Source: Chrysaora quinquecirrha
Taxonomy: Eukaryota > Cnidaria > Scyphozoa > Semaeostomeae > Pelagiidae
NCBI GenBank assembly: GCA_014526335.1
Contig: JACTAT010000016.1
Span: 2,670,440-2,734,439 of the forward strand
Direction of reading: 5' to 3'
DNA length: 64,000 nt
Notes under the pieces: model-generated
Told to the model about the DNA's origin: nothing
The model's input: only the letters and a program-made list of their open reading frames with translations
Databases searched by the model: none
Position numbers and translations under genes: made by a program
Shown: piece by piece, positions 23,701 to 32,690 of the stretch
How the letters are laid out: each line of letters opens with the position of its first letter
How positions within the stretch are numbered: the stretch's first letter is position 1

Positions 23701-24379
23701 GTTCCAAGGAGTTAAGATATATGCTTCAAAGAAACCATCTACATGGGACGAATATCTAGACGCTTTAGTTTTTGCATATAGGACGACGCCACATTCGGTG
23801 ACACAGCATACTCCAGCATATCTTATGTTCGGGAGAGAAATAACATCGCCTTTGGATATGAAACCTCCTACAAGACTTTACACTGATGATCCAGTGAAAA
23901 ATTTGCAAAATGAAAGACAAATAGCCTATGAAGTAGTTAAAGAATTAGTATCAAAAGAACAAAGTCGTCAGAAGAAACATCATGATAAGAATCTTCGCAA
24001 GATTGATATCAATGTTGGCGATAAAGTGTGGCTTCGTGATTTTATTATAAAGAAAGGAACATCGAAAAAGTTTCACCAGCCATGGAAGGGACCATACGAA
24101 GTTGAAAAGTTAATTGGTGAAAATAACGTTGAGATAAAAATTGGAGGGAATAAACGAGTACAAACGAAAAGAGTTAATCTAGAACAAGTAAAGAAAGCAG
24201 AAACAATTGATGGAAGTCCTAATGAAATTGTTGCAGTTCACGATAAGATGCGGACAAGAATTCCTGGACAAAGATTGATAACAAAGTATTTCGTTGAATT
24301 CAGTAATGGCTTAACTCAATGGATTGATTCAGAATTTGTACCAGATAAGTTGCTTGAAGTATTTAACGCTAAGAAATAG
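20726..24379 (+). CDS. pol: gypsy Pol: protease, RT, RNase H, integrase
   Basis: The frame is open from the codon after the gag TGA to 24379. Counting from the TTG at 20771 (1202 residues): protease DTGA at 39-42; RT with CVDYRQLNAVT, FTTLDLQSGFWQI and the catalytic YLDD at 453-456; RNase H with TDACDYGIGA, Asp at 602; integrase zinc finger H809-x4-H814 to C844-x2-C847; integrase triad D876, D935 and E971 with 35 residues between the last two; a GPY/F module (WKGPYEVEKLI) near 1106; and a C-terminal segment, FVEFSNGLTQWIDSEFV, that looks like a degenerate chromodomain-type reader. The first in-frame Met (57) lies after the protease active site, so independent initiation would lose the protease. 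No frameshift or stop interrupts the frame. Confidence 0.95.
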   Translation, partial: CQTDGEVRKESPASLLNEESNLVDTNCSLASRLAKEGIWVNGKINNIAVDIFVDTGAKYTLIDFDFWNKICMGQSLKNTNISLIGAGGNSLCVLGEGTVSLYISGKFFDLPVIIIEDFKFDVLLGDQFLRKENFVIDYGKKLLETDGVKVQFEPVPSECVAVLKTVVELPVGTPLRVQAELLGNHCGYSLYVERQLVKTDDRVLAAPVVTQVNDDNSVWLELVNTTRSIVSLQPGTKVMHMQPFNELVDDSVQTIVDGQQKQADVPMEAFNVSHLSEEDQSALFDVLRRHHVWPTAEKLGKTHLVEHSIDVQGARPIKQRPYRVPETKRQLIANEVQKMLLSNVIKPSASPWSSPVVLIEKPDGEYRFCVDYRQLNAVTKKDAYPLPRIDDTLDALGNARVFTTLDLQSGFWQIPLREEDKEKTAFSTQNGHYAFDVMPFGLANSPATFQRLMDLVLSGLHWTHCIVYLDDVIIFAPNVEENLKRLDLVLERIEKAGLTLKPSKCQWLKKSVKFLGHIVSDDGVAVIPDKVIAVREFPTPQNKTDIRSFLGLTSYYRRFIEDYASISKPLVDLTKKKRLFQWTTEAENAFEQLKQCLMSAPVLRCPDFSLPFKVYTDACDYGIGAILAQDTDNGEVVIAYASRLLKSSELKYAVLQKEALGIVWALKHFYPYLYGRHFTVVTDHRPLKWLKTMNAPNNLFARWISEIQAYDFDVIHRPGKLHGNADALSRCPVKDDVLEVTSNDFSKLQREDEKLCKWIVFLTEGILPGDAGLAEKMKREKDSYSIADNNCLYRQLTMKSGSIRKQLVIPKSQIGQILIRMHDHQLSGHPGFYRTYRKIQQKYFWSTMKSDIKRHIKHCVECAKFKSPKPAGKTPLKSIVTSKPLEIVAMDFVGPLPKSVKGNTYALVMVDHFSRWPVVYSVDNIEAETVALKIQDFIHTYGCPEELLSDRGSHFTAELVKSLCKQMGVKKIYTCAFRPSTNGLNEHLNGTLFQGVKIYASKKPSTWDEYLDALVFAYRTTPHSVTQHTPAYLMFGREITSPLDMKPPTRLYTDDPVKNLQNERQIAYEVVKELVSKEQSRQKKHHDKNLRKIDINVGDKVWLRDFIIKKGTSKKFHQPWKGPYEVEKLIGENNVEIKIGGNKRVQTKRVNLEQVKKAETIDGSPNEIVAVHDKMRTRIPGQRLITKYFVEFSNGLTQWIDSEFVPDKLLEVFNAKK
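20735..20770 (+). promoter_or_regulatory. Possible readthrough-stimulating stem after the gag stop
   Basis: Twelve bases after the TGA, GGAGAAG (20738-20744) can pair with CTTCTCT (20764-20770), six Watson-Crick pairs and a G-U, around a loop of 19 bases. Structures at this distance stimulate readthrough in gammaretroviruses. Pairing was judged by eye and not computed. Confidence 0.3.
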
Positions 24380-24450
24380 ACAGTTATTTGTTTTCGCATA
24401 TGGTTCTGTTTTGTTGTTATAATTAGATTTGTAGTTTACTAATTATCTTA

Positions 24451-24461
24451 GGGGGGAGGTG
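24451..24461 (+). other. Polypurine tract of the gypsy element
   Basis: GGGGGGAGGTG directly abuts the 3' LTR; it primes plus-strand DNA synthesis in LTR retrotransposons. Confidence 0.85.
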
Positions 24462-24832
24462 TGTCACGATATGCCTATGACCGCCATTATTATTTTATTT
24501 AGTCATTACGTAATTGGTATGTTTTGGTAATTACTTCATTGTAGGTAATACGGGATTCCCCTGTTGCGTAGTTGGCTAGAACTTTCCAGCATATTCTTGT
24601 ATGCAGCAATGCTTATTTTTATTCTTTATTTAGTAGCTTACCTAATTTTCTGACTTCGTAATTTGATATTTTTAGATTTGCTTTGATATAAAAGACAGCC
24701 GTATTTCGTAGTAGAAAATAGAACTTGGTTAGGTTGAATACCTAGAGGCTGGTGTATAGCCTGAATAATATTTCAAGTGTATACGGTTAAAGCTTTGTAT
24801 TTTCTTGTGGCTAGTCTCTGAGTTCTGTGACA
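24462..24832 (+). repeat. 3' LTR of the gypsy element
   Basis: 371 bp, TGTCACGATA at the start and TCTGTGACA at the end. Followed by CGTC, the second copy of the target-site duplication. Confidence 0.97.
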
Positions 24833-25603
24833 CGTCAGCTTCACCGTCAGCACATCCTCATCTCACCAAAACAAATTCTATGCTTCCATGCCTTGTTAAA
24901 AATATGAGGCCGCAACTTTTGAAAGAGCATAAGATTAGAACACACCCCGTTAACGTCTTTTTAAGAAAGAATAAGGTAACATTCACATATCCTGAAATTT
25001 CATTTTTCCATAGTGACTGTCTGATTTTTCTAAAGACATCGACCATTCGTACACAAGGTTATATATAAAAAAATAGACAATGCTTTTTGAAAAAAGTTCT
25101 GATGTTTAAAAACTTGTGAGATGAAAAGATTAATCGAAAACGTTTATTGTGAAGATCAAAGGTCAATTGTCACCCCATCATTAGTCATTACGTCAATGTT
25201 GTAAATCAGCCAATAGGTATAGCGGAAATACTTAACTTTGCATAGGCATACCATATTAGGGAATAATGTAGAAACACGTGCATGTATAACAGTTTGAACA
25301 CAGAATTCGAGAATCAGTTGCAGAAAGAACCGAAATGAAGTAGGACGTACTTCAAGTAAGCCACTCCCTGGCTTAGGCCAGTGGAGGGGGCGTAACTCGT
25401 AACTGTAACTCAACGTGGATTGTCACAAAGTAGAATTATGGATTGTCGAATTAGGCCTATGTAAATAGTGCAAATATAATATACATAAAACACAACAAAT
25501 TGTCTTCCTTGAGAGTGTCTTGCCCTGAGAACAAAACAAGGTGAACGAAATAATTCGTCACAACAACGTTTATTATTGGTGAAAATATCATCAGAGTCTT
25601 GTG

Positions 25604-25867
25604 CTACTGCTTAGCCTTGGCATACTTCAGTAATTTTTCAAACTTTTTGTCGGTGCATTTCGCATTCCTATGGACTGACTCCTTTTTCTTGGTGTCAAAG
25701 ACAATTGCTGCACTTTTCTTGGAATCGGCCATTTGGAAAGCACGGCTTTGGTCATTGCCAGCTTCCTGAAGCTCAATTTCAGCATAATCTTGTTGGTCTG
25801 GATTTAGCCCTTGACGGTCCTCATCGAAGCTGATGCTTTTGTAGGAAACAATATAGAAAGCCGCCAT
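25604..25867 (-). CDS. Orphan 87-aa protein, paralogue of the gene at 5692-5955
   Basis: Starts MAAFYIVSYKSISFD at 25867 and ends in a stop at 25604; 82 % identical to the paralogue, with no gaps. The 16 differences lie mainly at residues 13-18, 34-46 and the last ten, while QGLNPDQQDYAEIEL and ADSKKSAAIVFDTKKKESV are unchanged. A TTTTCAG acceptor lies just upstream (about 25878), as in the other copy, so both genes seem to have a 5'-UTR intron. An AATAAA signal on the minus strand (25574-25569) sits 30 bases after the stop, giving a very short 3' UTR. The longer frame starting at 25894 contains the acceptor and is not the true start. No domain recognised; probably cytosolic or nuclear. Confidence 0.75.
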   Translation of the reverse strand: MAAFYIVSYKSISFDEDRQGLNPDQQDYAEIELQEAGNDQSRAFQMADSKKSAAIVFDTKKKESVHRNAKCTDKKFEKLLKYAKAKQ

Positions 25868-27265
25868 TTTATGGATTCTGAAAAGAAACCCCAAAAGTAA
25901 AAACGTCTACCATCCAAGAATGTACAAATCTAGACAGGAAAAAGCATTGCAAATCCCAAACCCAAGCTTAAACAGTAAACTGTGGCAAATTCATATTTAA
26001 GTTTTCAGTGGTGGGTCAAAAGAGAAATGGGGCCCAATAAATTCGTTTCATGCCAGGTAATTGGGTACTGAAGCAGCACAGGAATTGGAAAAAAATGGGA
26101 GTTAACAGTGTACAAATTTAGGCGCAGCCTCGCTTGGATATTATTTATTTTATCTTTTGTTGTTTTTATTGTGACCCGACGGTTGGGGTCAGGCGGTCAG
26201 ATAATGTTGTGGTTGCCGTAACATGCTGCATATTTGAAGAATTAGAGAATAGAAAAGACACTCTGAAAAAATACACTCTGAAGAAATCTAAGACGATGGA
26301 ACTTGTTTTGAACATGAAATTTGACTCTTGAATTTTGGAACTATATCCTTGAATTTAACTCTGGAAGAACTCGAATTGAAGATACTTATTTTATTGCGAA
26401 GTAAACTCTGACCTCCCACTTGGAATCAATGATAAAAGACAGAAGAACTTTGAATTCAAGGAATTAAATTGGTTTATCTGAACAGGTGCCTACTTCCAGG
26501 TGACCTCGTTGATATTTGTTGTCGAATCGTAAATTGGTATTTTGTATAGAGTTTTTAAGCATTCACTATTTTTATTACTATTTTTATTGTTGAGAAAATA
26601 CAGTCCTCTTTCAGTCTTTGAACGTGGTCGATCGAACCTTCGGGTTATTTCTTACCTGCTAGCTATAGAGCAGCAATACGACAAGAATTGTTGTCTCTAT
26701 AGTTTGAAACGAGCCTCAGCAGGTTTAATTCTTTACAAACAGTACCCAAATGCTTGCGTTGAGGACCGGAGCGCAAATCTGGAAAATTTTGAAAATTATG
26801 TTGCCAAAATGGCACTAGTGACAATTTCAGGACTTTTTTTCTAAATCTTATCTTGAGTCAACGAGAAAATAAGCCTCTTGTGGTACTTCAGTCTCATTTT
26901 TGTAGCCACGTAGCTACTTCAAATGTCGTTTGGTCTTCTTTGCAAGTGCCTTTTGCGAAACAATGTTCGGATAATTCTAGCCTTATGATCTGTACATTGG
27001 TTGGTCGTAAGCTTCGAAATTTAAGTAATTGCTAAAAGTATTTTGTAAAATAAAGCATACTTACCTGCAAGTTGTGTTTGAAAAACAGATGCAAAAAAAA
27101 TCCCTTTCTGCGCTAAAATGAATCCAACATCTGAAGTAAACAAGATGACACAAATACAGAAACAGAAATTTTCCTGTTTGTTGGCTTTGCTTTGATAGGT
27201 TTATGGTTGTCTGCACAAAAACAATAGCAACCGTTTTCCTTTTCAAATTTTCTTAGACATTCCTA

Positions 27266-27480
27266 ACCCACGGAGGACGGTTACTCTCCAATGCTACTCT
27301 CCTCCGCGAGGTTTCTTAAAAAAAAATTCAGTGAAGTGGAGCAAAGGTTTCCTTTCTTTATCCTTCCTTCCTTTTCTCCCTTCGCAAAAATACGGACCAG
27401 GGAACCGTGGACCATAAAACTAATAAAGAGAAACAAAGAAACCTCGAGGAGAGTACTCCAATGCCGTCTGATGGATAAGT
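27266..27480. repeat. Short inverted repeat (hairpin-like)
   Basis: CTCTCCTCCGCGAGGTTTCTT on the left is mirrored by AAGAAACCTCGAGGAGAG on the right, and both arms are next to CTCCAATGC. About 200 bp with no coding capacity; a small MITE or remnant. Confidence 0.4.
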
Positions 27481-27788
27481 TTTGACTTAGTTTCGGATAG
27501 GATAGGAACGTGTCACCCAAGAAAAAATGCTTACGCATATTTATATCAAATTCCTGAAAAATTTTACCCATATTAAGCCAAAAGTTTACGTGTACACTAT
27601 TAAATATGCCTAAGTGAACTATAATATGTATTAAGTACACTGTTTCCAATTACTTGATACAGCCCTTTAAGTTTAGTAAAGTTCTAATTCCACAACTTTC
27701 TACAATCTCCAGTTTGTTTTAATTACCACAGTTTCTTGCAGCTTGACAATAAGCTGAGAAATAAAAATTCAAAACTACGATTAGAGTG

Positions 27789-27933
27789 TCAATTAAACTT
27801 CAATATTTCCAAGATATACTCATAATCAGTGGTCGATTCGTTAACCTGTTCAATGTGTTCTTTTTGCGTGTCTTGATCATGCATACATGTTATCAGCTTG
27901 GTTGACTTGATTTCTTCAACCGTCTTCATTAAC
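27789..27933 (-). pseudogene. Exon-like terminal segment of a duplicated minus-strand gene, copy B
   Basis: Paralogous to 9363-9504. After a CTAATTTCAG acceptor the frame reads LMKTVEEIKSTKLITCMHDQ and ends EYILEILKFN-stop. Further paralogous stretches occur on the minus strand at 29755-29860 (RSKSFDQYFGRLNNHRTECH) and 31160-31408. The 29755 stretch has a stop just where copy A reads through and is adjacent to a transposon insertion, so this copy is probably non-functional. Protein family not recognised. Confidence 0.35.
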
Positions 27934-28451
27934 CTGAAATTAGAACAGTTTTTAGACTATATTGTATGTCTTGGGGCCAAAACAGAAGAGGTATGGGGGT
28001 GAGTAACTCACGATGGAGTTAAATTGAAGAAAAGCAAAAAGTGTTTACGAAAATGATGGTCATTAATAAGATAAGAGAAATTGAAAAATTGACAAAAGGT
28101 TAGGAGAGCAATTCGACTAGAAACAGTTAGTAAGACTGTGATGGAAAATATACCCAATTGTAAATCAAAATACGTTAGAACTACTTAGCTAACACAACAC
28201 GTCAGAACTTCAAGCTAAGTTTGGATATTAAAGCAAATTTTAGCGAATAACAGAGTGATGTTTTAGTGCAAACATAACAATGGTCTAGCCATTTTTATTA
28301 TCGAGTCAATTACATATTGATACATTGCCGATTAACGAGATCGTATTTTGTCCAACAACACTCGGACAGACCACGATGCCCGAAGAGCCAATGTGTTTGT
28401 TAGATATGTTTTTCCCAACTTCGGAATAAAGGTATATGCATTTCTTATACG

Positions 28452-29747
28452 CAGTGGCGTAGCCAGGGTCTTGGCATTGGGGGGGAAAAAGTATAAAAAA
28501 ATGAGGGTCCGGGGGCTTGCCTCCGGAAAAATTTTTGGGACCATGCCCTCCTACAAGTCGTAAAACGGCCCTTTAGAAAAAAGATTTGACGAGCTTTCAA
28601 ACGGAGAAAATATGCTGGATAATTCTTGCTTTTCACTATAATGACAACAGACTTACAATGATCGTGCAGCGCATATTGTTATGCCAGGGGAAAATTGTTA
28701 TTAGACCACTGAAATTCATGAAAGCTAACAAAATCTTGTTGTAAACACAAAATTTGTTAAAAAGCGTCTTTAAGTATGAAAACATAAAAATAAAATTTCA
28801 AACTAGTTAATGGGAGAGACACAAAACTAGAGGGGTCCGCGGTATGCTCCCCCGGAAAATTTTCAATTTCTACCCCTAGAATGGCATAGAATCACCCCGT
28901 ACAATGTGATGTGCAGTATAGTGGAGGGTGCCAATACAACGTGGAGGGATACCATCATGTAAGTGGAGGGTGCCAATACAACGTGGAGGGTTATCATCAT
29001 GTAAGTGGAGGGTGCGGAGTATCGTGGAGGGTTTATCCTCCACGTTACTGCACATCACGTTGTACGGGGTGAGAATGCATAATTTTTTGCTTGCCGAGTG
29101 TGTTCCTGCTGGATATCCGAAGACATCTCACCTCACTTGTTTGTTGGAAACACTTGCTTTCTTGTTGATGTAGAACATTCCAGCCAAGAATACTGCCTAT
29201 ACGAAGCTGTGAAAATTTTCATTCTACGTTTATCTACTAGAAACATGCACTGTGTTGTCTGATCTTTCCTTTACTCTAGACATTTTCTCGTGTTTTTGCC
29301 TTTTCTTTCTATTTCGTTTTATTTGACAATGAGAGAAAGGAGATTGACGTTTTGACTTTTCACCTTAGCAACAATACGGAAGAGAGAGAAAGGTCTTTTC
29401 AATAAACTTTAAATCTGTCCGACGGGACCGTAAAAACACAGAAAAGGTCCGTAACTTAAGAACCCTTCACACATCGAGACCTATTGCAACAGGAGGGGCG
29501 TGTGAGTTGAGCAATAGTAAACACGTGGCGTTAATTGCCGCATAGACAATAGTAGTAGAACACTTTCCTGGTACCGAGCAGGTTGTTCGGGTTGGATGAT
29601 ATCTCTACTCTTTTGCGACATTGAAAAATATTTATTGCTCAACGGCTGTTAGAATTTGTCTTACCCCCCCCCACTAATTTTATTGCAGAAATGAACTTTT
29701 CTAAAACACCAACTTTTCAAATATTGGGGGGGGGGGCTACGCTACTG
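28452..29747 (+). mobile_element. hAT-like non-autonomous element, 8-bp TSD
   Basis: 1296 bp with terminal inverted repeats CAGTGGCGTAGCC and GGCTACGCTACTG, flanked by perfect 8-bp direct repeats CTTATACG (28444-28451 and 29748-29755). The copy-A duplicate has an uninterrupted site here (TTTTACGCTAGTAGG near 10577). Terminal CAG...CTG and an 8-bp TSD fit the hAT superfamily. No transposase is encoded. Its first ~1.09 kb are repeated in inverted orientation at 35863-36797. Confidence 0.85.
28893..29071. mobile_element. 179-bp MITE, CACCCCGT ends, 5-bp TSD, nested in the hAT-like element
   Basis: Termini CACCCCGTACAATGTGATGT and its near-perfect complement at the right end; flanked by AGAAT (28888-28892 and 29072-29076). 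The related hAT-like copy at 35863-36797 has a single AGAAT and no insert at the matching site, so the empty site is documented within this window. The interior has three degenerate copies of a GTGGAGGGTGCCAATACAAC unit. CAC...GTG ends with a 5-bp TSD recall Transib, but the target is not GC-rich and no transposase is present, so the assignment is open. Confidence 0.8.
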
Positions 29748-31837
29748 CTTATACGCTAGCAGGTTGCATCAGGGGTACTTGGTGGCACTCCGTTCTGTGA
29801 TTATTAAGTCTACCAAAATACTGGTCGAAGGATTTACTTCGACGAACCTGGAAAATTGTTAAAGATACATGGCATTAAAACGTTATGTGTACCTAATTAT
29901 CATAAATAGTATATCTTGTATCCCTGTTATGTTAAGTTTGTTGTCACGTGATTGAATTCGTTCTTGCCCCCTGCTCTGTAGATTAAAGGTACCCATTAGC
30001 CATGTTTGAAGAATGAGATCACGCCTAGGAGATTGCAATGAACAGAATAGAGTTGCAACAAATTTCGGCCCTGTTCTCGCATTTTTAACCTGATTCTAAC
30101 TGAATCCAAATCCAGCTGTACCCCATCGGCAAACAAATCTGATTTCTATCAGATCCGACTTTGTTCCCTAGCCGCCTAACCGTCCTTGTTTTCTCCTGTT
30201 AGCAATACTTGCCACTGATCCCCGTTTTATCTACATGTTTCCTTGTGCGTGTTCGCACTTATTCCCCTCGGTTCCCGCACGTTCCGCCGAAAACCACTGT
30301 TTCCCGCTCATTCCAGATCGTTCCTGACTTCATTCTTTGTTCCAGCTTTTAGAGATACATAGAAAAATTGCTTTTACGCAAGTGGCTTGTAATTGAGTGG
30401 TAAATAACTTTGGTAGAACACAGGAACGCAATTAGTTGAGTTCAACTAACAATATATGTCCGCTATAACAATATAACACTTCAAAATGAAGAGCAAATCA
30501 AAATTTTAACCACATTGCAGGACCAAAAACATGTAGAATAGTACGGCTTGCACTTTTTGGGCAGAAAAGGCTTCGTTCAAAAAAAGAAACGCGTTTCTAG
30601 GTTCAGCAGGGCGGGAGCTATTCATCAAATTCGTTTATGAGGCTGAGTACAGAGGCAGAACAATAGGGAACTCAGTGGTTCAATGAAACGATTGTTTTCA
30701 TTGTGCACATAGAGAAGAGAAATTCCTACATAGAGAATAGAAATTCCGATCTTATTGTTACAACATTCCTGATTCCTATATTTCATCCGGTTTGCCGAAA
30801 ACCCCTACATAATGTTTGAATTCTTCAAACATAAAAATGGTAACCTAATGTCCTTGCCTGTCTCCTGCATTCAATAAATTTAACAGAAAACAGCTCCTTA
30901 ACTTTTCTTGACTTTTGCCGAAAGAATTGAACTGGATTTCTTACAAAATTATATTGGTAGAAGATCTTTAGAGATCTTTATATCTTTAGAGCATTGTTTT
31001 CGGGAAAGATTTCACAAACAGGGGCAATCGCCACCGCTGCCTCCGTGTCTTCGGGGCGCCTTTGGGAGCCAAGGAAAGAAGATGCCCTTTCGTGTTGTCA
31101 AAGAGCTCAAAAAATTTTAGGCTCTGCAATCTTCTCGACACCCACTACCAAGAGATTTTTCAGTCAAATAACATTTCAAGTTCAAGAAGATCATTCAATA
31201 CCCAATTATCCCATATGGTATGCATCAAGGGTCTAAAAAATCCTCTTCGGTACTGGTCATGCCATTCAACAGAGCTAATGAAATCACTCCACAGCATTAA
31301 ATATCTTTTTTGAACTGAAGAAATGGCTTCACGGCGCTCAATATCTTGCAAAGTATTGGCAATATCCTTGCACGGTAGAAACATACTCGATGCTGCTTGT
31401 GCCATCACTCAACCTCATGGATCATCCTACGGTAATGATTATATTCCTCCACTCCACTGAAAATTTTGCAGAATTCAAACAACTTAATTCCCTTTCTGTA
31501 AACAAATAAAATCGCCTCAATCACCTTGCCATCATATGTCTATCACTGTTGTCATACAAACCTTTTCATATTCGCGTCCAGAATATCCATCTTTGATGTG
31601 TTACTAAAACAAAAATTGAAGAAAAATTTTTGGAAAACTTGATTTTTAGGAAAATTAAATTCAAGTTCAGAGTTTTTCATCTTAAAAAAGTTTCCAAAGG
31701 TCGCTCAAAAATAGCTACCAAAAGAGGCTAAAAATAATAGCATTGTCATAATCCAGGCTTTCGTTATCTCCCTAGCATGTAAAAACCATGATGATTATTA
31801 TACATACGTAAGTTGAAGATTATTATAAAGTAATTAT

Positions 31838-32337
31838 NNNNNNNNNNNNNNNNNNNNNNNNNNNNNNNNNNNNNNNNNNNNNNNNNNNNNNNNNNNNNNN
31901 NNNNNNNNNNNNNNNNNNNNNNNNNNNNNNNNNNNNNNNNNNNNNNNNNNNNNNNNNNNNNNNNNNNNNNNNNNNNNNNNNNNNNNNNNNNNNNNNNNNN
32001 NNNNNNNNNNNNNNNNNNNNNNNNNNNNNNNNNNNNNNNNNNNNNNNNNNNNNNNNNNNNNNNNNNNNNNNNNNNNNNNNNNNNNNNNNNNNNNNNNNNN
32101 NNNNNNNNNNNNNNNNNNNNNNNNNNNNNNNNNNNNNNNNNNNNNNNNNNNNNNNNNNNNNNNNNNNNNNNNNNNNNNNNNNNNNNNNNNNNNNNNNNNN
32201 NNNNNNNNNNNNNNNNNNNNNNNNNNNNNNNNNNNNNNNNNNNNNNNNNNNNNNNNNNNNNNNNNNNNNNNNNNNNNNNNNNNNNNNNNNNNNNNNNNNN
32301 NNNNNNNNNNNNNNNNNNNNNNNNNNNNNNNNNNNNN
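31838..32337. other. Assembly gap, 500 N
   Basis: Exactly 500 N, a conventional placeholder for a gap of unknown length. It removes the catalytic half of the DIRS tyrosine recombinase, the far end of that element and the far end of the hAT-like copy around it. Confidence 0.95.
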
Positions 32338-32690
32338 TCAAACACACCCTTCATAAAGCGCTTTATAAGAGGATGAGAACCAACAGGAATTCCATCAACC
32401 ACAACGTGAGTCACAGAAATAGTACTTCTATATACATTAATGGACCGGTACTGAAGACCTTTGTCATAATATAAATGTGCTAAGAAATCCATAATAACAG
32501 TTAGAGGACAAGAAACTGGATCTTCCTGTTTTGTGTCACACCAGCTACAGAAATATCTCCACGATGAGGAGTAATGAGCTTCTGTGCTTTTCCGCCATGA
32601 TGAGGATAGTATTTTGGACACCCTTTCTGGAACTTGCTGCAAGTCAAAGGATCGCCTGAAACAGGCCATGCGGCTAATCGAAGGTGACTG
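32338..32690 (-). pseudogene. DIRS tyrosine recombinase, N-terminal part, truncated by the gap
   Basis: About 109 residues up to the N run. KILSSSWRKSTEAHYSSSWR, then FCSWCDTKQ, VIMDFLAHLYYDKGLQYRSI and NVYRSTISVTH form the SAM-like DNA-binding N-terminal domain of phage-integrase-type recombinases as found in DIRS elements. The catalytic R, H, R and Y residues would lie in the gap. It overlaps the end of the RT/RNase H frame in another phase, as is usual for DIRS. The upstream part of the long frame to 33518 is only a shadow of the RNase H frame. Confidence 0.75.

Larger units (their letters stand above)
19291..24832 (+). mobile_element. Full-length Ty3/gypsy LTR retrotransposon, recently inserted
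   Basis: A 5542-bp element with 371-bp LTRs, a primer-binding site, gag, pol in the order protease, reverse transcriptase, RNase H, integrase, and a polypurine tract. The LTRs differ at one position only (the ninth base, G against T), so insertion is recent. Both LTRs start TGTCAC and end GTGACA. CGTC flanks the element on both sides (19287-19290 and 24833-24836), a 4-bp target-site duplication of the size expected for this superfamily. There is no envelope gene. All catalytic motifs I checked are present, so the element may be active. Confidence 0.97.
27640..31837. repeat. Segmental duplication, copy B (partner 9230-13200)
   Basis: Same order and orientation as copy A. It is interrupted by a hAT-like element (28452-29747) and by about 1 kb of extra sequence (29860-30890) and lacks the RTE LINE of copy A. 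It ends at the N gap in GAAGATTATTATAAAGTAAT, which matches copy A at about 13171, so the two copies may continue to match inside the gap. Confidence 0.6.

Noticed and set aside
24380..24450. Possible env gene in the gypsy element
   Set aside because: Only about 70 bases separate the pol stop from the polypurine tract.
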